IMG/VR virus record: IMGVR_UViG_3300025889_000192
Location: 1-47,491 of that record
Reading direction: 5' to 3' (one strand)
From: a virus
DNA: 47,491 bases
The notes beneath the pieces are model-generated. The model saw only the letters and a program-made list of their open reading frames with translations. It searched no databases and was not told where the DNA came from. The translations under genes were made by a program, and so were the position numbers. Position 1 is the stretch's first letter. Every line of letters begins with the position of its first letter. This document shows positions 16,144 to 24,724 of this stretch, piece by piece.

Positions 16144-18003
16144 TTATTCTAAATGTTTTTCTCTTATGAGGCGTTGGACGAACTCCTTGAATACTGATTT
16201 GGAGTTTTCTGGATTGATGACCTCACCATCTACAATCTCAGAGGCAATTTTCATCTTGTCATTAATGAGTTCTGCCATATATTCATCTATACTATCCTCA
16301 ACCGTCATATAATAGATTTGGACCTTAGCGTCTTGACCAATTCTATGCACACGGTCTTCTGCTTGTTCGTGGTTAGCAGGCACCCAATCCCTGTCTAGGA
16401 ATATCACGGTATCAATAACGTGTTGTAATCCGTCAATACCCATACCAGCTGCTTTAAGACTGAACAATCCTATCTTAGCTTCTTCACTGACCAACCTGTC
16501 AATACTTTCCTGTCGTTCTTCTTTTTTCATTGACCCATGTAAAAGTGCAGCATCGTGACCATAATGTTCTGCTAGTCGTTTGAGTGGTTCTACGAAACAA
16601 CAGAAGATAAGAATGGGTCTGTCGTTGTCCAGATACTCGTCTATGATTTCGTGGAGACGAGGCATCTTTTGGTCAATCAAGAACGATTGGATTTTAGGCA
16701 TTGTGCCTACGGTTGGTTTACCACTGAACTTCCACTCTTTAAACAATTCATCTAACATCTTTAGATACTCTCTACGTTCTTCGGTAGACATCTCAATGTA
16801 TAAATCGTTTCTTTGTTTATTGGGAAGTTCTTTTAACACATCACTCTTCTTACGACGGATGGTTAAATCTTTTGTGCGTTCGTGTAGTTCTCTTAGATTC
16901 TTGACCGGAACTCCTTTCCACCCACCATATCGTTCTGTGAAGTGATAGAAGTTACTGAACCTGTTACTGTCTAAGATGTGGAGAAGGGTGAATGCCTCAA
17001 TGGGGCGTGACATTACGGGCGTTCCTGTCAAAAACACAATGTGGTCAGTCTTGATGCCGGGATACTTTCTACGTTCTTTGTATGAACCAAGTAATGACTT
17101 AAACCTAATTGTATTTCTATTCTTTAGAAATGTAGCTTCATCACACACCAACATATCAAAGTCTATCTTACGTAATACATCGTGAACTTTACGCACCGCA
17201 TCATAGTTAATAATGTGGAACTGGTTTTCTAAATCACCATCCACATCTTTACTGGTCCATACTGTGCTAGGTAATCCAGTGAACTTCTTGACTTCTTTTC
17301 TCCAGTTAATGACCACAGATAAAGGTGCAACCACCAATGTCTTTAGGTTCATCAACTTAGCATATGCAATGGCTTGGACTGTCTTACCCAATCCCGGCTG
17401 GTCCGCGATTAATGCTCTACCTTTAGTATGATATAGGAACTCAACGCCGACTTTCTGGTATGGAAACAAGTCTAACTTGAGCCCTTCTATCTTAAAGTCG
17501 GTATCTTCTTTTTCTCTTACTTCGTGTCTAACCTTTTGTTCTTCTATGATTTCTTGGTAGATTAATTTAATCTTTGGTGTGACCTTTACCTCATAGGTTT
17601 TAATAATCTCAATAACCTTGGGTAACTGAACTAATGGAAACTCCCATTGTTTTTCTTTGTCATTCCATTTACGACCATCAATCGTAGCCTTGAATCTAGC
17701 AATAAGAGACTTGTCATATGGCATATTAATTTTTGCCATCTCATCATTTAACTCACTAATCTCAATTACTGTTTTGTGTTGTAAGTATTTGTTCTCAGTA
17801 GTTTTAACCCGTGGTAAATTGAGATGGCTAATGTCTTCATTTTGGAGTGCTAAAGAAACCGCTTCCCTCCATAGTGGAGAGAAGTCGGCTTTATCTTTAA
17901 TCCAATATGCATAATCTGGGCTTTCTCTTATGATGTGCGCAAGAGTATATCCTTTGAATTTACCAAAAGGAAATACCACAGATTCTGCCGAATCATGAGG
18001 CAC
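16144..18003 (-). CDS. SNF2-family ATPase, SMARCAL1/HARP-like, with extra N-terminal domain
   Basis: DNA-translocating ATPase likely to anneal or remodel forks, comparable to T4 UvsW in role. Order: a PFGKFKGYTLAHI module at 12-24 with YAYWI (a DUF3820-like domain, seen in exonuclease-like and phage proteins); a HARP-like segment about 98-150 (IARFKATIDGRKWNDKEKQW); then SF2 core with motif I DQPGLGKT at 201-208, motif II DEAT at 288-291 in place of DEAH, LTGTP, and C-core DRDWVPANHEQAEDRVHRIGQ, diagnostic of SNF2. The start is GTG 18003 without a clear ribosome site, just after the previous stop (TAAAGTG); reinitiation is likely. Confidence 0.87.
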   Translation of the reverse strand: MPHDSAESVVFPFGKFKGYTLAHIIRESPDYAYWIKDKADFSPLWREAVSLALQNEDISHLNLPRVKTTENKYLQHKTVIEISELNDEMAKINMPYDKSLIARFKATIDGRKWNDKEKQWEFPLVQLPKVIEIIKTYEVKVTPKIKLIYQEIIEEQKVRHEVREKEDTDFKIEGLKLDLFPYQKVGVEFLYHTKGRALIADQPGLGKTVQAIAYAKLMNLKTLVVAPLSVVINWRKEVKKFTGLPSTVWTSKDVDGDLENQFHIINYDAVRKVHDVLRKIDFDMLVCDEATFLKNRNTIRFKSLLGSYKERRKYPGIKTDHIVFLTGTPVMSRPIEAFTLLHILDSNRFSNFYHFTERYGGWKGVPVKNLRELHERTKDLTIRRKKSDVLKELPNKQRNDLYIEMSTEERREYLKMLDELFKEWKFSGKPTVGTMPKIQSFLIDQKMPRLHEIIDEYLDNDRPILIFCCFVEPLKRLAEHYGHDAALLHGSMKKEERQESIDRLVSEEAKIGLFSLKAAGMGIDGLQHVIDTVIFLDRDWVPANHEQAEDRVHRIGQDAKVQIYYMTVEDSIDEYMAELINDKMKIASEIVDGEVINPENSKSVFKEFVQRLIREKHLE

Positions 18004-18004
18004 T

Positions 18005-18283
18005 TTACTGAATTGGTTGTTCTACTCTAACGAAACGTAAACCTTCGATGTCTAGTAGCCAACCCTCTTCTTGTTTGAGGGACAATATGTTCATAAGTTC
18101 CTGTGATGATTCAGTAATCTCACCCATTAACCGTTGTTGTGTTTGTTGTAACTCACGGTTGCTGTTTTGGATAAGAGTGACCAACGCTTTTGGCAATGGT
18201 CGTTCATCAACTATTTGAACTTGAACCTGTTGTGGTTGTTGTGGTAGTTGAGTTTCTTGCACTTCTTCTGTTTTCTTAGGCAT
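18005..18283 (-). CDS. Small Gln-rich hypothetical protein
   Basis: 92 residues. Residues 4-30 are Glu/Gln/Val-rich low complexity (QLPQQPQQVQVQ), followed by a helix with heptad-like pattern RELQQTQQRLMGEITESSQELMN and a short beta C-terminus EGLRFVRVEQPIQ. It could be a small coiled-coil scaffold, but nothing identifies a function. ATG follows an AAGGAGG ribosome site in the 18-base gap. It lies between the zinc-ribbon gene and the SNF2 ATPase, probably in one transcript. Confidence 0.5.
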   Translation of the reverse strand: MPKKTEEVQETQLPQQPQQVQVQIVDERPLPKALVTLIQNSNRELQQTQQRLMGEITESSQELMNILSLKQEEGWLLDIEGLRFVRVEQPIQ

Positions 18284-18301
18284 TATAACCTCCTTGTATT
18301 G

Positions 18302-18535
18302 TTATATTGGCCACTTGTCTTTTGGACATGACCGTTCTTTTGGACTGTAAACTTTTTTTGATATCGGACACCCACAGGCATCACATTTGAAATACATGAG
18401 ACTTTCTACAAATACATTAAATTCACAAGTATCACAAACTTTCATTCGTTGTTCTGCAATAAGTTGTTGTTCTTCGGTAGGATTAGCAGCACGTTTCCAA
18501 GCCACTGCAATTTCTAACATATTAGGTATTTTCAT
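18302..18535 (-). CDS. Zinc-ribbon protein
   Basis: 77 residues. After a helical start (LEIAVAWKRAANPTEEQQ) come cysteines Cys34/Cys37 (CDTC), Cys51/Cys54/Cys56 (CDACGC) and Cys70 (SCPKDKW), enough for one or two zinc sites. A very similar layout (xxC...CDxCGCPI...CPxxKW) is, as I recall, frequent as a small conserved protein in T4-like marine phages; its job is unknown to me. The stop codon overlaps nothing downstream; upstream, its ATG shares one base with the stop of the protease gene (TAATG), so it is made together with the protease. Confidence 0.6.
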   Translation of the reverse strand: MKIPNMLEIAVAWKRAANPTEEQQLIAEQRMKVCDTCEFNVFVESLMYFKCDACGCPISKKVYSPKERSCPKDKWPI

Positions 18536-20487
18536 TAAAAATATTTATCCCCATATTTAGCATCAACTACCCAGTCACTATCATTATACGTTACAAAATT
18601 TCCAGCTTCAGTTGAAATGTAAACTGTAGGCACAACTTCTTCTATATATTGTTTTATACCGTCATATTGTTCGACGGTTATCCATTTATCATTATGTAGG
18701 AATGGATGGTCATTTGTAATCTTGAGATCATTATCAATTATATAGTAACCTTCTCTCATGTGTTCGGTTACTACCTTAGTTACTTTAGTATATCCATCGT
18801 AAGCTGCGATCATATCTCCAACTCTAACATCTTCGACAGACACCAAGTCTCTTTCTCCTTGTTGTGTCATAACCATAACTTTCATATCATAATGTAAACA
18901 CGCCAGATCCGTACAAGTTCCTGCGCATGAACAAAAGAAGCCCACTTTATCTTCACAATCAGATGTCGTAGGAAAGCAACTTCCGGCTGTACAATCGTTA
19001 AATTGAATAAAAACTTCACCACTGTCTTCTATTATAGTACTAGGTCTGTCCTCAAAAGGATATTGATAATTTTCATCTGTGACCGCAACAACTAATAAAT
19101 CTCTATATACCATAACACCATTCTGATCATTACCTGCTATATAAATATCATACACACCCGTTGCGGTTAAACCGATTTCTGGAGAAAAGGTTAGGGTGTC
19201 ACCATTTAAACTCACCCAATCTGGTTTAATATGAAAACGTTCTCCATCACCCTGTGCTGATCTAAGAGAAGGAATTCTATCTATCTCCAAATGATCAATT
19301 AGTTCAGTATTATACTCCACCAAAAAATTAAATATTGTACCATTTTCTATTTCTAATGGACTAAAATGTTGTCTTAGATTAGTAAATGGACTAAAACTAG
19401 CAGAAGTTTGTAGTAGAAGATTTGGAGTTGTTCCATAAATGGTTTCATCTCTAAACAACAAATCTTCCGCGGCACTAGCAACAATAGTATATTGAATTTC
19501 TGCTGCCGAGGAGGAGGGAGACGCTTTAATATATTGTGCAACTACACCAGATGTTATTCCCGCTGCAACTGAGGTTCCAGATCTTGTTTCATATTCATCA
19601 GAATTTTCTTCAGTTACAATACGAGCGGTTCTAATGTCTATTCCAGGCGCCGTAATATCTACATCCGGTCCATAGTTCATTATTGAACTTGTTCCCAATG
19701 ATGACCAAGAAACAACACGATCATATACATCACTAGCACCAACTCCCAATACAGTATTTAATCCAACCGGAGAATAGTTATTGGCATCTAATCCGTAGTT
19801 TCCGGCAGATGCAACCACAACAAGATTGTCATCTTGTAATTCTGATATCTTAGCATCAAGAACAGCATTTCTCTCTATTGTCCAAGAACAATTAACCACG
19901 GAAACATTGGATTCGTCATGATCTTCTATTATAGCATCTAACGCTTGTAGAATAACACTAACGTTGGTCGTTCCGCTTGGTATTATAACGTTTTTTAAAA
20001 TGACATTTTTTGACATACCCACGGTTGAACCACCTATTACACTAGCTACACCCGTTCCATGTTGTTGTGGTGTAAAATCACTATTGTGGGACCACAAATC
20101 TATAACACTAGACGAACTAAATTCTGAATGTGTTTTGTCTACCCCAGTATCAATTACATAAACCGATACTCCATCTCCATAATTTAAAGGAAGATATAAT
20201 TTTTGAAGAGGTAGATTCTCAATAGAACATCTTAATTGGTGCCAGTAATTAGGGCTTGGTGTAGTTCCATGTACATTATAAGAAAAATCCTCTTTAACGT
20301 TTAATTGAACATCTTCATCATACACAAGTATTCCAGATATGTTTGAAAAATTAGTATCGGTAGATGATATATTAATTATTCTTGCATTAGGTAATGTAAA
20401 ATTAATAGTGACACCAAGTGACTCTAATTGTTGTATAAATACTGATAAATCTATATCTTTTTCGTATAATATATTATATGTAATCAT
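18535..20487 (-). CDS. Subtilisin-like serine protease fused to a C-terminal Hint domain
   Basis: 650 residues in four parts. (1) Residues 1-70: an alpha/beta segment resembling a subtilase propeptide. (2) Residues 100-320: peptidase S8 core with all catalytic residues visible: Asp113 (VIDTGVD), His143 (QHGTGVASV), Asn230 (ASAGN) and Ser306 (SGTSVAAG). (3) Residues about 340-500: a beta-rich domain ending in the Cys-rich FFCSCAGTCTDLA. (4) Cys530 to the end (121 residues): a Hint domain, with block A CLHYDMKV, block B ITNDHPFLHN, and a late block VYISTEAGNFVTY, but ending DAKYGDKYF instead of His-Asn. It thus could cleave before Cys530 but probably cannot splice. No signal peptide. Neighbours suggest a late, perhaps virion, protein. 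The first call is firm, the Hint call strong by motifs. Confidence 0.82.
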   Translation of the reverse strand: MITYNILYEKDIDLSVFIQQLESLGVTINFTLPNARIINISSTDTNFSNISGILVYDEDVQLNVKEDFSYNVHGTTPSPNYWHQLRCSIENLPLQKLYLPLNYGDGVSVYVIDTGVDKTHSEFSSSSVIDLWSHNSDFTPQQHGTGVASVIGGSTVGMSKNVILKNVIIPSGTTNVSVILQALDAIIEDHDESNVSVVNCSWTIERNAVLDAKISELQDDNLVVVASAGNYGLDANNYSPVGLNTVLGVGASDVYDRVVSWSSLGTSSIMNYGPDVDITAPGIDIRTARIVTEENSDEYETRSGTSVAAGITSGVVAQYIKASPSSSAAEIQYTIVASAAEDLLFRDETIYGTTPNLLLQTSASFSPFTNLRQHFSPLEIENGTIFNFLVEYNTELIDHLEIDRIPSLRSAQGDGERFHIKPDWVSLNGDTLTFSPEIGLTATGVYDIYIAGNDQNGVMVYRDLLVVAVTDENYQYPFEDRPSTIIEDSGEVFIQFNDCTAGSCFPTTSDCEDKVGFFCSCAGTCTDLACLHYDMKVMVMTQQGERDLVSVEDVRVGDMIAAYDGYTKVTKVVTEHMREGYYIIDNDLKITNDHPFLHNDKWITVEQYDGIKQYIEEVVPTVYISTEAGNFVTYNDSDWVVDAKYGDKYF

Positions 20488-21083
20488 TTATATATATTCT
20501 CCAATCCTAAACTATTCATTGCCCATTGTCTTTCTGCACAAAAATAACACCCCCCACATGGATTTTTATAACCATACCCTCTAGAGTATCCACACGATCT
20601 GGTTAAAGATAACAAATCTACTATATCGTTGTCAATATATAATTTTGTTATTTCTATTTTGTCCATATCTATGAACGGTCGTAAATGTTTTTCGTTTAAT
20701 GCCGGTCCCCTTATTGGAGGAGTATCATATTCAATATAGTTTGTTGGAACAAATTTATTTTCATCCCAAATTACCAAATTACAACCAGTATAAACATAGT
20801 CAGTGCCCATAACTTTTATTATTGAATCTACACTATCTCTTATATATTTTCTATTTGTAGGCAATACATTTTCTATCTGTATATTTAAATCATTGTTAAT
20901 CCAATCTATAACACGATTAATTATTTCAAAACGAAATTTATCAGTTCTCAAATATTGCGTATAAGTTGTTATTCTAATATTAGAATTATTTTTTGCTAAT
21001 AAATATAATAAAATAGAACTGTCTACTCCGCCTGATGTCATAACACCTATATGTTTAGAACCACTTGGAACTTCTATCTTCAT
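20484..21083 (-). CDS. QueC-like PP-loop ATPase, copy 1
   Basis: 199 residues. The N-terminal SGGVDSSI (17-24) is a PP-loop that adenylates a substrate carbonyl. The C-terminal zinc motif is C-x11-C-x2-C-x2-C followed by ER (the SC, NPC, GGC, YFC cysteines near 166-185), the pattern of 7-cyano-7-deazaguanine synthase QueC. The start MKIEVPSGSKHIGVMTSGG is paralogous to that of the next gene. QueC turns a carboxyl to an amide and nitrile using ATP and ammonia; here other 7-deazaguanine genes are missing from the window, so another carboxylate substrate in the glycan pathway is possible. ATGA overlap with the protease. Confidence 0.7.
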   Translation of the reverse strand: MKIEVPSGSKHIGVMTSGGVDSSILLYLLAKNNSNIRITTYTQYLRTDKFRFEIINRVIDWINNDLNIQIENVLPTNRKYIRDSVDSIIKVMGTDYVYTGCNLVIWDENKFVPTNYIEYDTPPIRGPALNEKHLRPFIDMDKIEITKLYIDNDIVDLLSLTRSCGYSRGYGYKNPCGGCYFCAERQWAMNSLGLENIYK

Positions 21084-21095
21084 ATATAATTATCC

Positions 21096-21662
21096 TTATC
21101 GTGTAGATAAATCCACCAGTTGTAATTCATCAAACGCCCACTTTCTTTCTCTACATTGCCAACACAAATTACATCTACCAACGGACTGTTCTGTACAAGT
21201 GTGTGTTAAATTTAACAATTCCCAAAGGTTATGTTTAACATATAATTCTAATATATCTGTTTTCCAAAAACTATAAAACGGTGAAGTTATTCTATCATTA
21301 TTTAAAAATTTTCTTATTGGACCACCTGGCAGTATTTTCTGTGGATAATCATTACACCCCATAAACAAATGATCAATTAAATTATGCCTAAATATTCTAT
21401 TCAAAGCATCACCGACGATTAAAGAGTGGTGTATATCTGGGTCACCTATTATAATAGGATTTTTAATATCGGTTGTTGTCTCTTTGGATATCCAATCTAT
21501 AACAGGTTGAACATAATTTTTAGCGCCATCATGTTTTGGAATTGTAAATGGTTGTATAGTTTTTTTTGTATTAATAGACAAAAGATATAATAGTAAACTA
21601 CTATCCATTCCACCAGATAATAATATACCTACTCTGTCTACATTTGGTATTTCTATTTTCAT
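21096..21662 (-). CDS. QueC-like PP-loop ATPase, copy 2
   Basis: 188 residues, paralog of the adjacent gene. PP-loop SGGMDSSL lies near residues 16-23. The zinc motif near the C-terminus, C-x7-C-x2-C-x2-C (CTEQSVGRC, NLC, WQC) followed by RERKW, has exactly the spacing of bacterial QueC. Middle region KNPIIIGDPDIHHSLIVG differs from copy 1, so substrate preference may differ. At 188 residues it is shorter than QueC (about 230). The copies are separated by 12 bases and both start MKIE[VI]P. ATGA overlap with the SGNH gene places it in the carbamoyltransferase operon. Asparagine synthase-like alternatives are less likely because of the zinc motif. Confidence 0.68.
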   Translation of the reverse strand: MKIEIPNVDRVGILLSGGMDSSLLLYLLSINTKKTIQPFTIPKHDGAKNYVQPVIDWISKETTTDIKNPIIIGDPDIHHSLIVGDALNRIFRHNLIDHLFMGCNDYPQKILPGGPIRKFLNNDRITSPFYSFWKTDILELYVKHNLWELLNLTHTCTEQSVGRCNLCWQCRERKWAFDELQLVDLSTR

Positions 21663-22249
21663 ATTCTTTGTAAAAAGTATTCGGCTATTTTTTTATAACC
21701 ATTATCATTTGGATGATAATCTTCTGCATAATCATCTTGTGTTAATATACTTCTAAATGATCCCTTGGACATGACCAATCCGTCTGTTCTATATACGACA
21801 TTAAGATCTTCTACATCATTAAAGGCCATAGCATAATAAAATTTATAAGTGTGTAATTTACAAAAATTCTCTACACATTTTAAATAAAAGGCAGTTTCTT
21901 GCATTGGATCTAATTGTAACACAGAAACTACCTCAGAAACATACCATTTGAAAAAATCTTCGTTGTGAGAGATGGAAAAATTTCTAATGTGTGTATTACT
22001 ATAAAAACTAAATCGTATTGGATCAGTCAATAAAAAAATTACAATTACGTCATCATATTTTTCTTTTAAATTTTCATGTTTTTTTGTGATCAATGTCTTA
22101 GCTGCACCAGAATTGGAATTGCCTCTAATCCCCAAGTTTATAAAATCATAACTTAATGCAGAAGAAACATAATCGCCCCACGATAATCCATTGGAAGAAC
22201 CTTGGCCATATGTCCAACTGTCACCCATTGTTATTAACAGACCACTCAC
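21659..22249 (-). CDS. SGNH/GDSL-like hydrolase (paralog A)
   Basis: 196 residues. Block I is LLITMGDSWTYGQGSS at about 4-19 with Ser11; NLGIRGNSNSG holds the block II Gly-Asn region; the C-terminal EDYHPNDNGYKKIAEYF carries the block V Asp-x-His pair. These proteins act as acetyl or acyl esterases/transferases on sugars and lipids. Start is GTG at 22249, overlapping the carbamoyltransferase stop (GTGA); an in-frame ATG seven codons later would remove the first strand. It is coupled to the downstream PP-loop gene by ATGA. Four further SGNH-like genes lie in this block. Confidence 0.75.
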   Translation of the reverse strand: MSGLLITMGDSWTYGQGSSNGLSWGDYVSSALSYDFINLGIRGNSNSGAAKTLITKKHENLKEKYDDVIVIFLLTDPIRFSFYSNTHIRNFSISHNEDFFKWYVSEVVSVLQLDPMQETAFYLKCVENFCKLHTYKFYYAMAFNDVEDLNVVYRTDGLVMSKGSFRSILTQDDYAEDYHPNDNGYKKIAEYFLQRI

Positions 22250-23697
22250 AACACATCCACTCCATATCTATTTACAAATTGTTGAGCATCATTATCATCA
22301 TTAACTATTGGTTGACCTTTGATATTCAAACTTGTGTTAAGAACCATTGGACATCCTGTTTCTTGATACCAATTAGTTAAGAACTTATGAAACTCTGGTG
22401 AGTCGTTTTTACTGACCGTTTGCACTCTTGACGTTCCATCTTTATGAACGATGGCCGGAAACTCTTCTGGCTTTTTACATTTGACCACATATTGCATATA
22501 CGGACTATGTTCGGTATTCATGTCAAAGTAATCACTTGCGTGTTCCTGAAGTATGGACGGAGCAAATGGTCTAAACTTTTGTCTACGTTTAATGTCGTTA
22601 ACTTTGTCCTTTATGTCAACCCCCCTTGGATCGGCTAATAAACTTCTATGTCCTAATGCTCTGGGTCCAAATTCAGCTCTACCATTAGCCACACCGACTA
22701 TCTTGTCCGTAAGTAGTTTATCCACCAATTGTTCGGTGGGGTATTTCCCTTCTATGTTGTAACCAAGATATGGTCCTTTCCAATCCAAGAATGATTTTTC
22801 CGCGGCGGCAATTGCACCTAAACTATTTCCTGCATCGCCTGGGTTTGGCATAATCCAAACATTTTTAAATACATTTGTAGCTATTGTATTTGCGGAACAA
22901 TTCAAAACACAACCACCACCCAATACTAAATTGTCTCCACCCACCAATTGTTTTGTTTTTTTCAATAACTTATAAAATTGATGAGAGTATATGTATTGTG
23001 TAGCGGCTGCGATATCATATTTGTCTTGTTCACTATTTAATTCTGGTTTCCACCACATACAACCACGATGTAGATTGTGTTTGAGTTTTAGATTATCACC
23101 AGATTGGAAAAATTCTTGTTCAATCTCTACCAAATATTTGCACGGATCACCATAAACGGCCATACCCATCAAGATATATTCTTCTTCATTTGGTTTAAGA
23201 CCAATCCTCTGTGTCATTGCAGAATACCACAAACCTAAACTATGTGGATAAGTTGAACTATAAAGTTTCCTTAGTTCGGTTTGTTGTGCTGACCAGATGG
23301 TTGTGGTGTCAAACTCACCGATAGCATCTACAATGAGTATAGCGGCGTCTTTAAACTTGGAAGTAAAGTATCCAGCAGATGCGTGTGCTTCGTGGTGACT
23401 AACGGTTTTAATTGGAGCGTGTATTCCATACTTTGACATATAGGAATGGGGATTATTGTTTATCAATCCCTGACCAGATCTCAATTGTCGTAAAGTTTTT
23501 AACCAAGGTTTTTCATACCAAACAATATAATCTGGTTTACCATAGTATAAAGCGTCTTCTAACAATCTAGGATTCAAATGTGGATCATTCTTAACCTTAG
23601 AATATCTTTCACTTTGAGAAGCGAATAGTATTTGATCCTCTTGTGTAACCGTTATAGCAGCATCATGACTGTTTGCCGATATTCCCCATGTTATCAT
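22246..23697 (-). CDS. NodU/CmcH-family O-carbamoyltransferase
   Basis: Transfers a carbamoyl group from carbamoyl phosphate (through carbamoyl-AMP) to a hydroxyl, typically of a sugar or secondary metabolite. The N-terminal ASKHA-type part has MITWGISANSHDAAITV and the metal motif SHHEAHASAG near residue 100; LIVDAIGEFDTTTIW follows. The C-terminal YrdC-like part shows GRAEFGPRALGHRSLLADP, KFRPFAPSIL and VLNTSLNIKGQPIV. Length 483 is slightly short of the usual 550-600, the missing part being in the N-terminal half. It overlaps the aminotransferase by 35 bases. In phage it suggests carbamoylated glycan. Confidence 0.88.
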   Translation of the reverse strand: MITWGISANSHDAAITVTQEDQILFASQSERYSKVKNDPHLNPRLLEDALYYGKPDYIVWYEKPWLKTLRQLRSGQGLINNNPHSYMSKYGIHAPIKTVSHHEAHASAGYFTSKFKDAAILIVDAIGEFDTTTIWSAQQTELRKLYSSTYPHSLGLWYSAMTQRIGLKPNEEEYILMGMAVYGDPCKYLVEIEQEFFQSGDNLKLKHNLHRGCMWWKPELNSEQDKYDIAAATQYIYSHQFYKLLKKTKQLVGGDNLVLGGGCVLNCSANTIATNVFKNVWIMPNPGDAGNSLGAIAAAEKSFLDWKGPYLGYNIEGKYPTEQLVDKLLTDKIVGVANGRAEFGPRALGHRSLLADPRGVDIKDKVNDIKRRQKFRPFAPSILQEHASDYFDMNTEHSPYMQYVVKCKKPEEFPAIVHKDGTSRVQTVSKNDSPEFHKFLTNWYQETGCPMVLNTSLNIKGQPIVNDDNDAQQFVNRYGVDVL

Positions 23698-24724
23698 ATA
23701 ATAACTCTTTGAAAAATGGTTGTTCAGATAAATTTGGTTGAATTGTTAAACGACACCAATTCTTTCTAAAATCATCTTGATGAATGGAACAATATTTTGT
23801 CAATACTTTATGTTTATCAAACAACATTTGGGTTCTAATATTGTCATCATGAGTATTGAAATGTATCCAATTGGTCTGACTTCCTATTGTATCAAAATTA
23901 GATAACAAAGATAATACCTTTTCTCTCTCAATTTTAACATCATTAATGTATTTTTCAACCAAACCATAATTGTCTAATAAAAATTGACAATATTTCATTG
24001 ATACGCCAGACACCTCATACATCTGTCTGAACTTAGAAACTAAATTGATATAATTTTTATTAGAAAAAACCATACCAACACGAACCCCGGCGGCTCCAAA
24101 TGCTTTGGAAAATGTTCTAGTCACCAACAAATTTGGATAATCGTTCACCCGATTTACTAAACTTTCATGATCGGTAAATTCTATATAAGCCTCATCAATT
24201 AAAACTGGAATTTCTGTATCCAACAAGGGTTTGATTTCTTCAAATAATTTATAATCACCGATTGGACTGTTTGGGTTAGCTAAAATAATCAATTGTGTTT
24301 GATTATTAATTTGTTTTAACAAATCATCAACTGATGTTGATTTGTTATCCGCACCATACTGAACACCAATAAATTTACAATTATACAATTCTGAATAAAT
24401 TTTAAACATTGGAAACGACGGATAGGAACTAATTACAGTTCCAGCGTCCACAAATGTTTCGAATATAGCTTTTATGCCTACATCTGATCCATCACATAAA
24501 AATAAATTATCTATATCAACATTGTAAAACTCACACAAATTGTCTTTAAATTTTTTTGTATTAGGATAATACATAAAATCTTTTTGAGTCAAACTGTGTA
24601 TAAAGTTATTGAAAAAAATATCTGGAATATTTTCAGAACGTTCAGATTGATTCAAAACATAATCATATTTTGATTTGTCTGTGTAATCGAATATTCGTTC
24701 TATATATTTTAAATGTGTTTTCAT
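23663..24724 (-). CDS. PLP-dependent aminotransferase, HisC-like (fold type I)
   Basis: Class I/II aminotransferase related to histidinol-phosphate aminotransferase. Residues ANPNSPIG (149-156) and PVLIDEAYIEF (173-183) are the substrate and PLP Asp/Tyr region; RTFSKAFGAAGVRVG (203-217) holds the PLP-binding Lys207; the C-terminal WCRLTIQPNLSEQPFF carries the arginine that binds the substrate carboxylate. Length 353 is standard. It begins with ATGA overlapping the stop of the 34-residue ORF and overlaps the carbamoyltransferase. Likely makes an amino sugar, an amino alcohol or amino-acid moiety for the glycan, or is a non-histidine enzyme. Confidence 0.85.
   Translation of the reverse strand: MKTHLKYIERIFDYTDKSKYDYVLNQSERSENIPDIFFNNFIHSLTQKDFMYYPNTKKFKDNLCEFYNVDIDNLFLCDGSDVGIKAIFETFVDAGTVISSYPSFPMFKIYSELYNCKFIGVQYGADNKSTSVDDLLKQINNQTQLIILANPNSPIGDYKLFEEIKPLLDTEIPVLIDEAYIEFTDHESLVNRVNDYPNLLVTRTFSKAFGAAGVRVGMVFSNKNYINLVSKFRQMYEVSGVSMKYCQFLLDNYGLVEKYINDVKIEREKVLSLLSNFDTIGSQTNWIHFNTHDDNIRTQMLFDKHKVLTKYCSIHQDDFRKNWCRLTIQPNLSEQPFFKELLYDNMGNIGKQS

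Noticed and set aside
18535-18900. Intein with two exteins in the protease gene
   Set aside because: The Hint part is at the very C-terminus, has no His-Asn end, and no following extein, so splicing is not supported; hedgehog-like or BIL-like processing is the remaining option.
20066-20161. Plus-strand ORFs across the window
   Set aside because: They are short mirror frames of well-supported minus-strand genes, have no ribosome sites, and no plausible protein motifs.
20484-21662. 7-deazaguanine DNA modification pathway
   Set aside because: Only the two QueC-like genes are present. No FolE, QueD, QueE, or transglycosylase is visible, so DNA modification is not claimed from this window.
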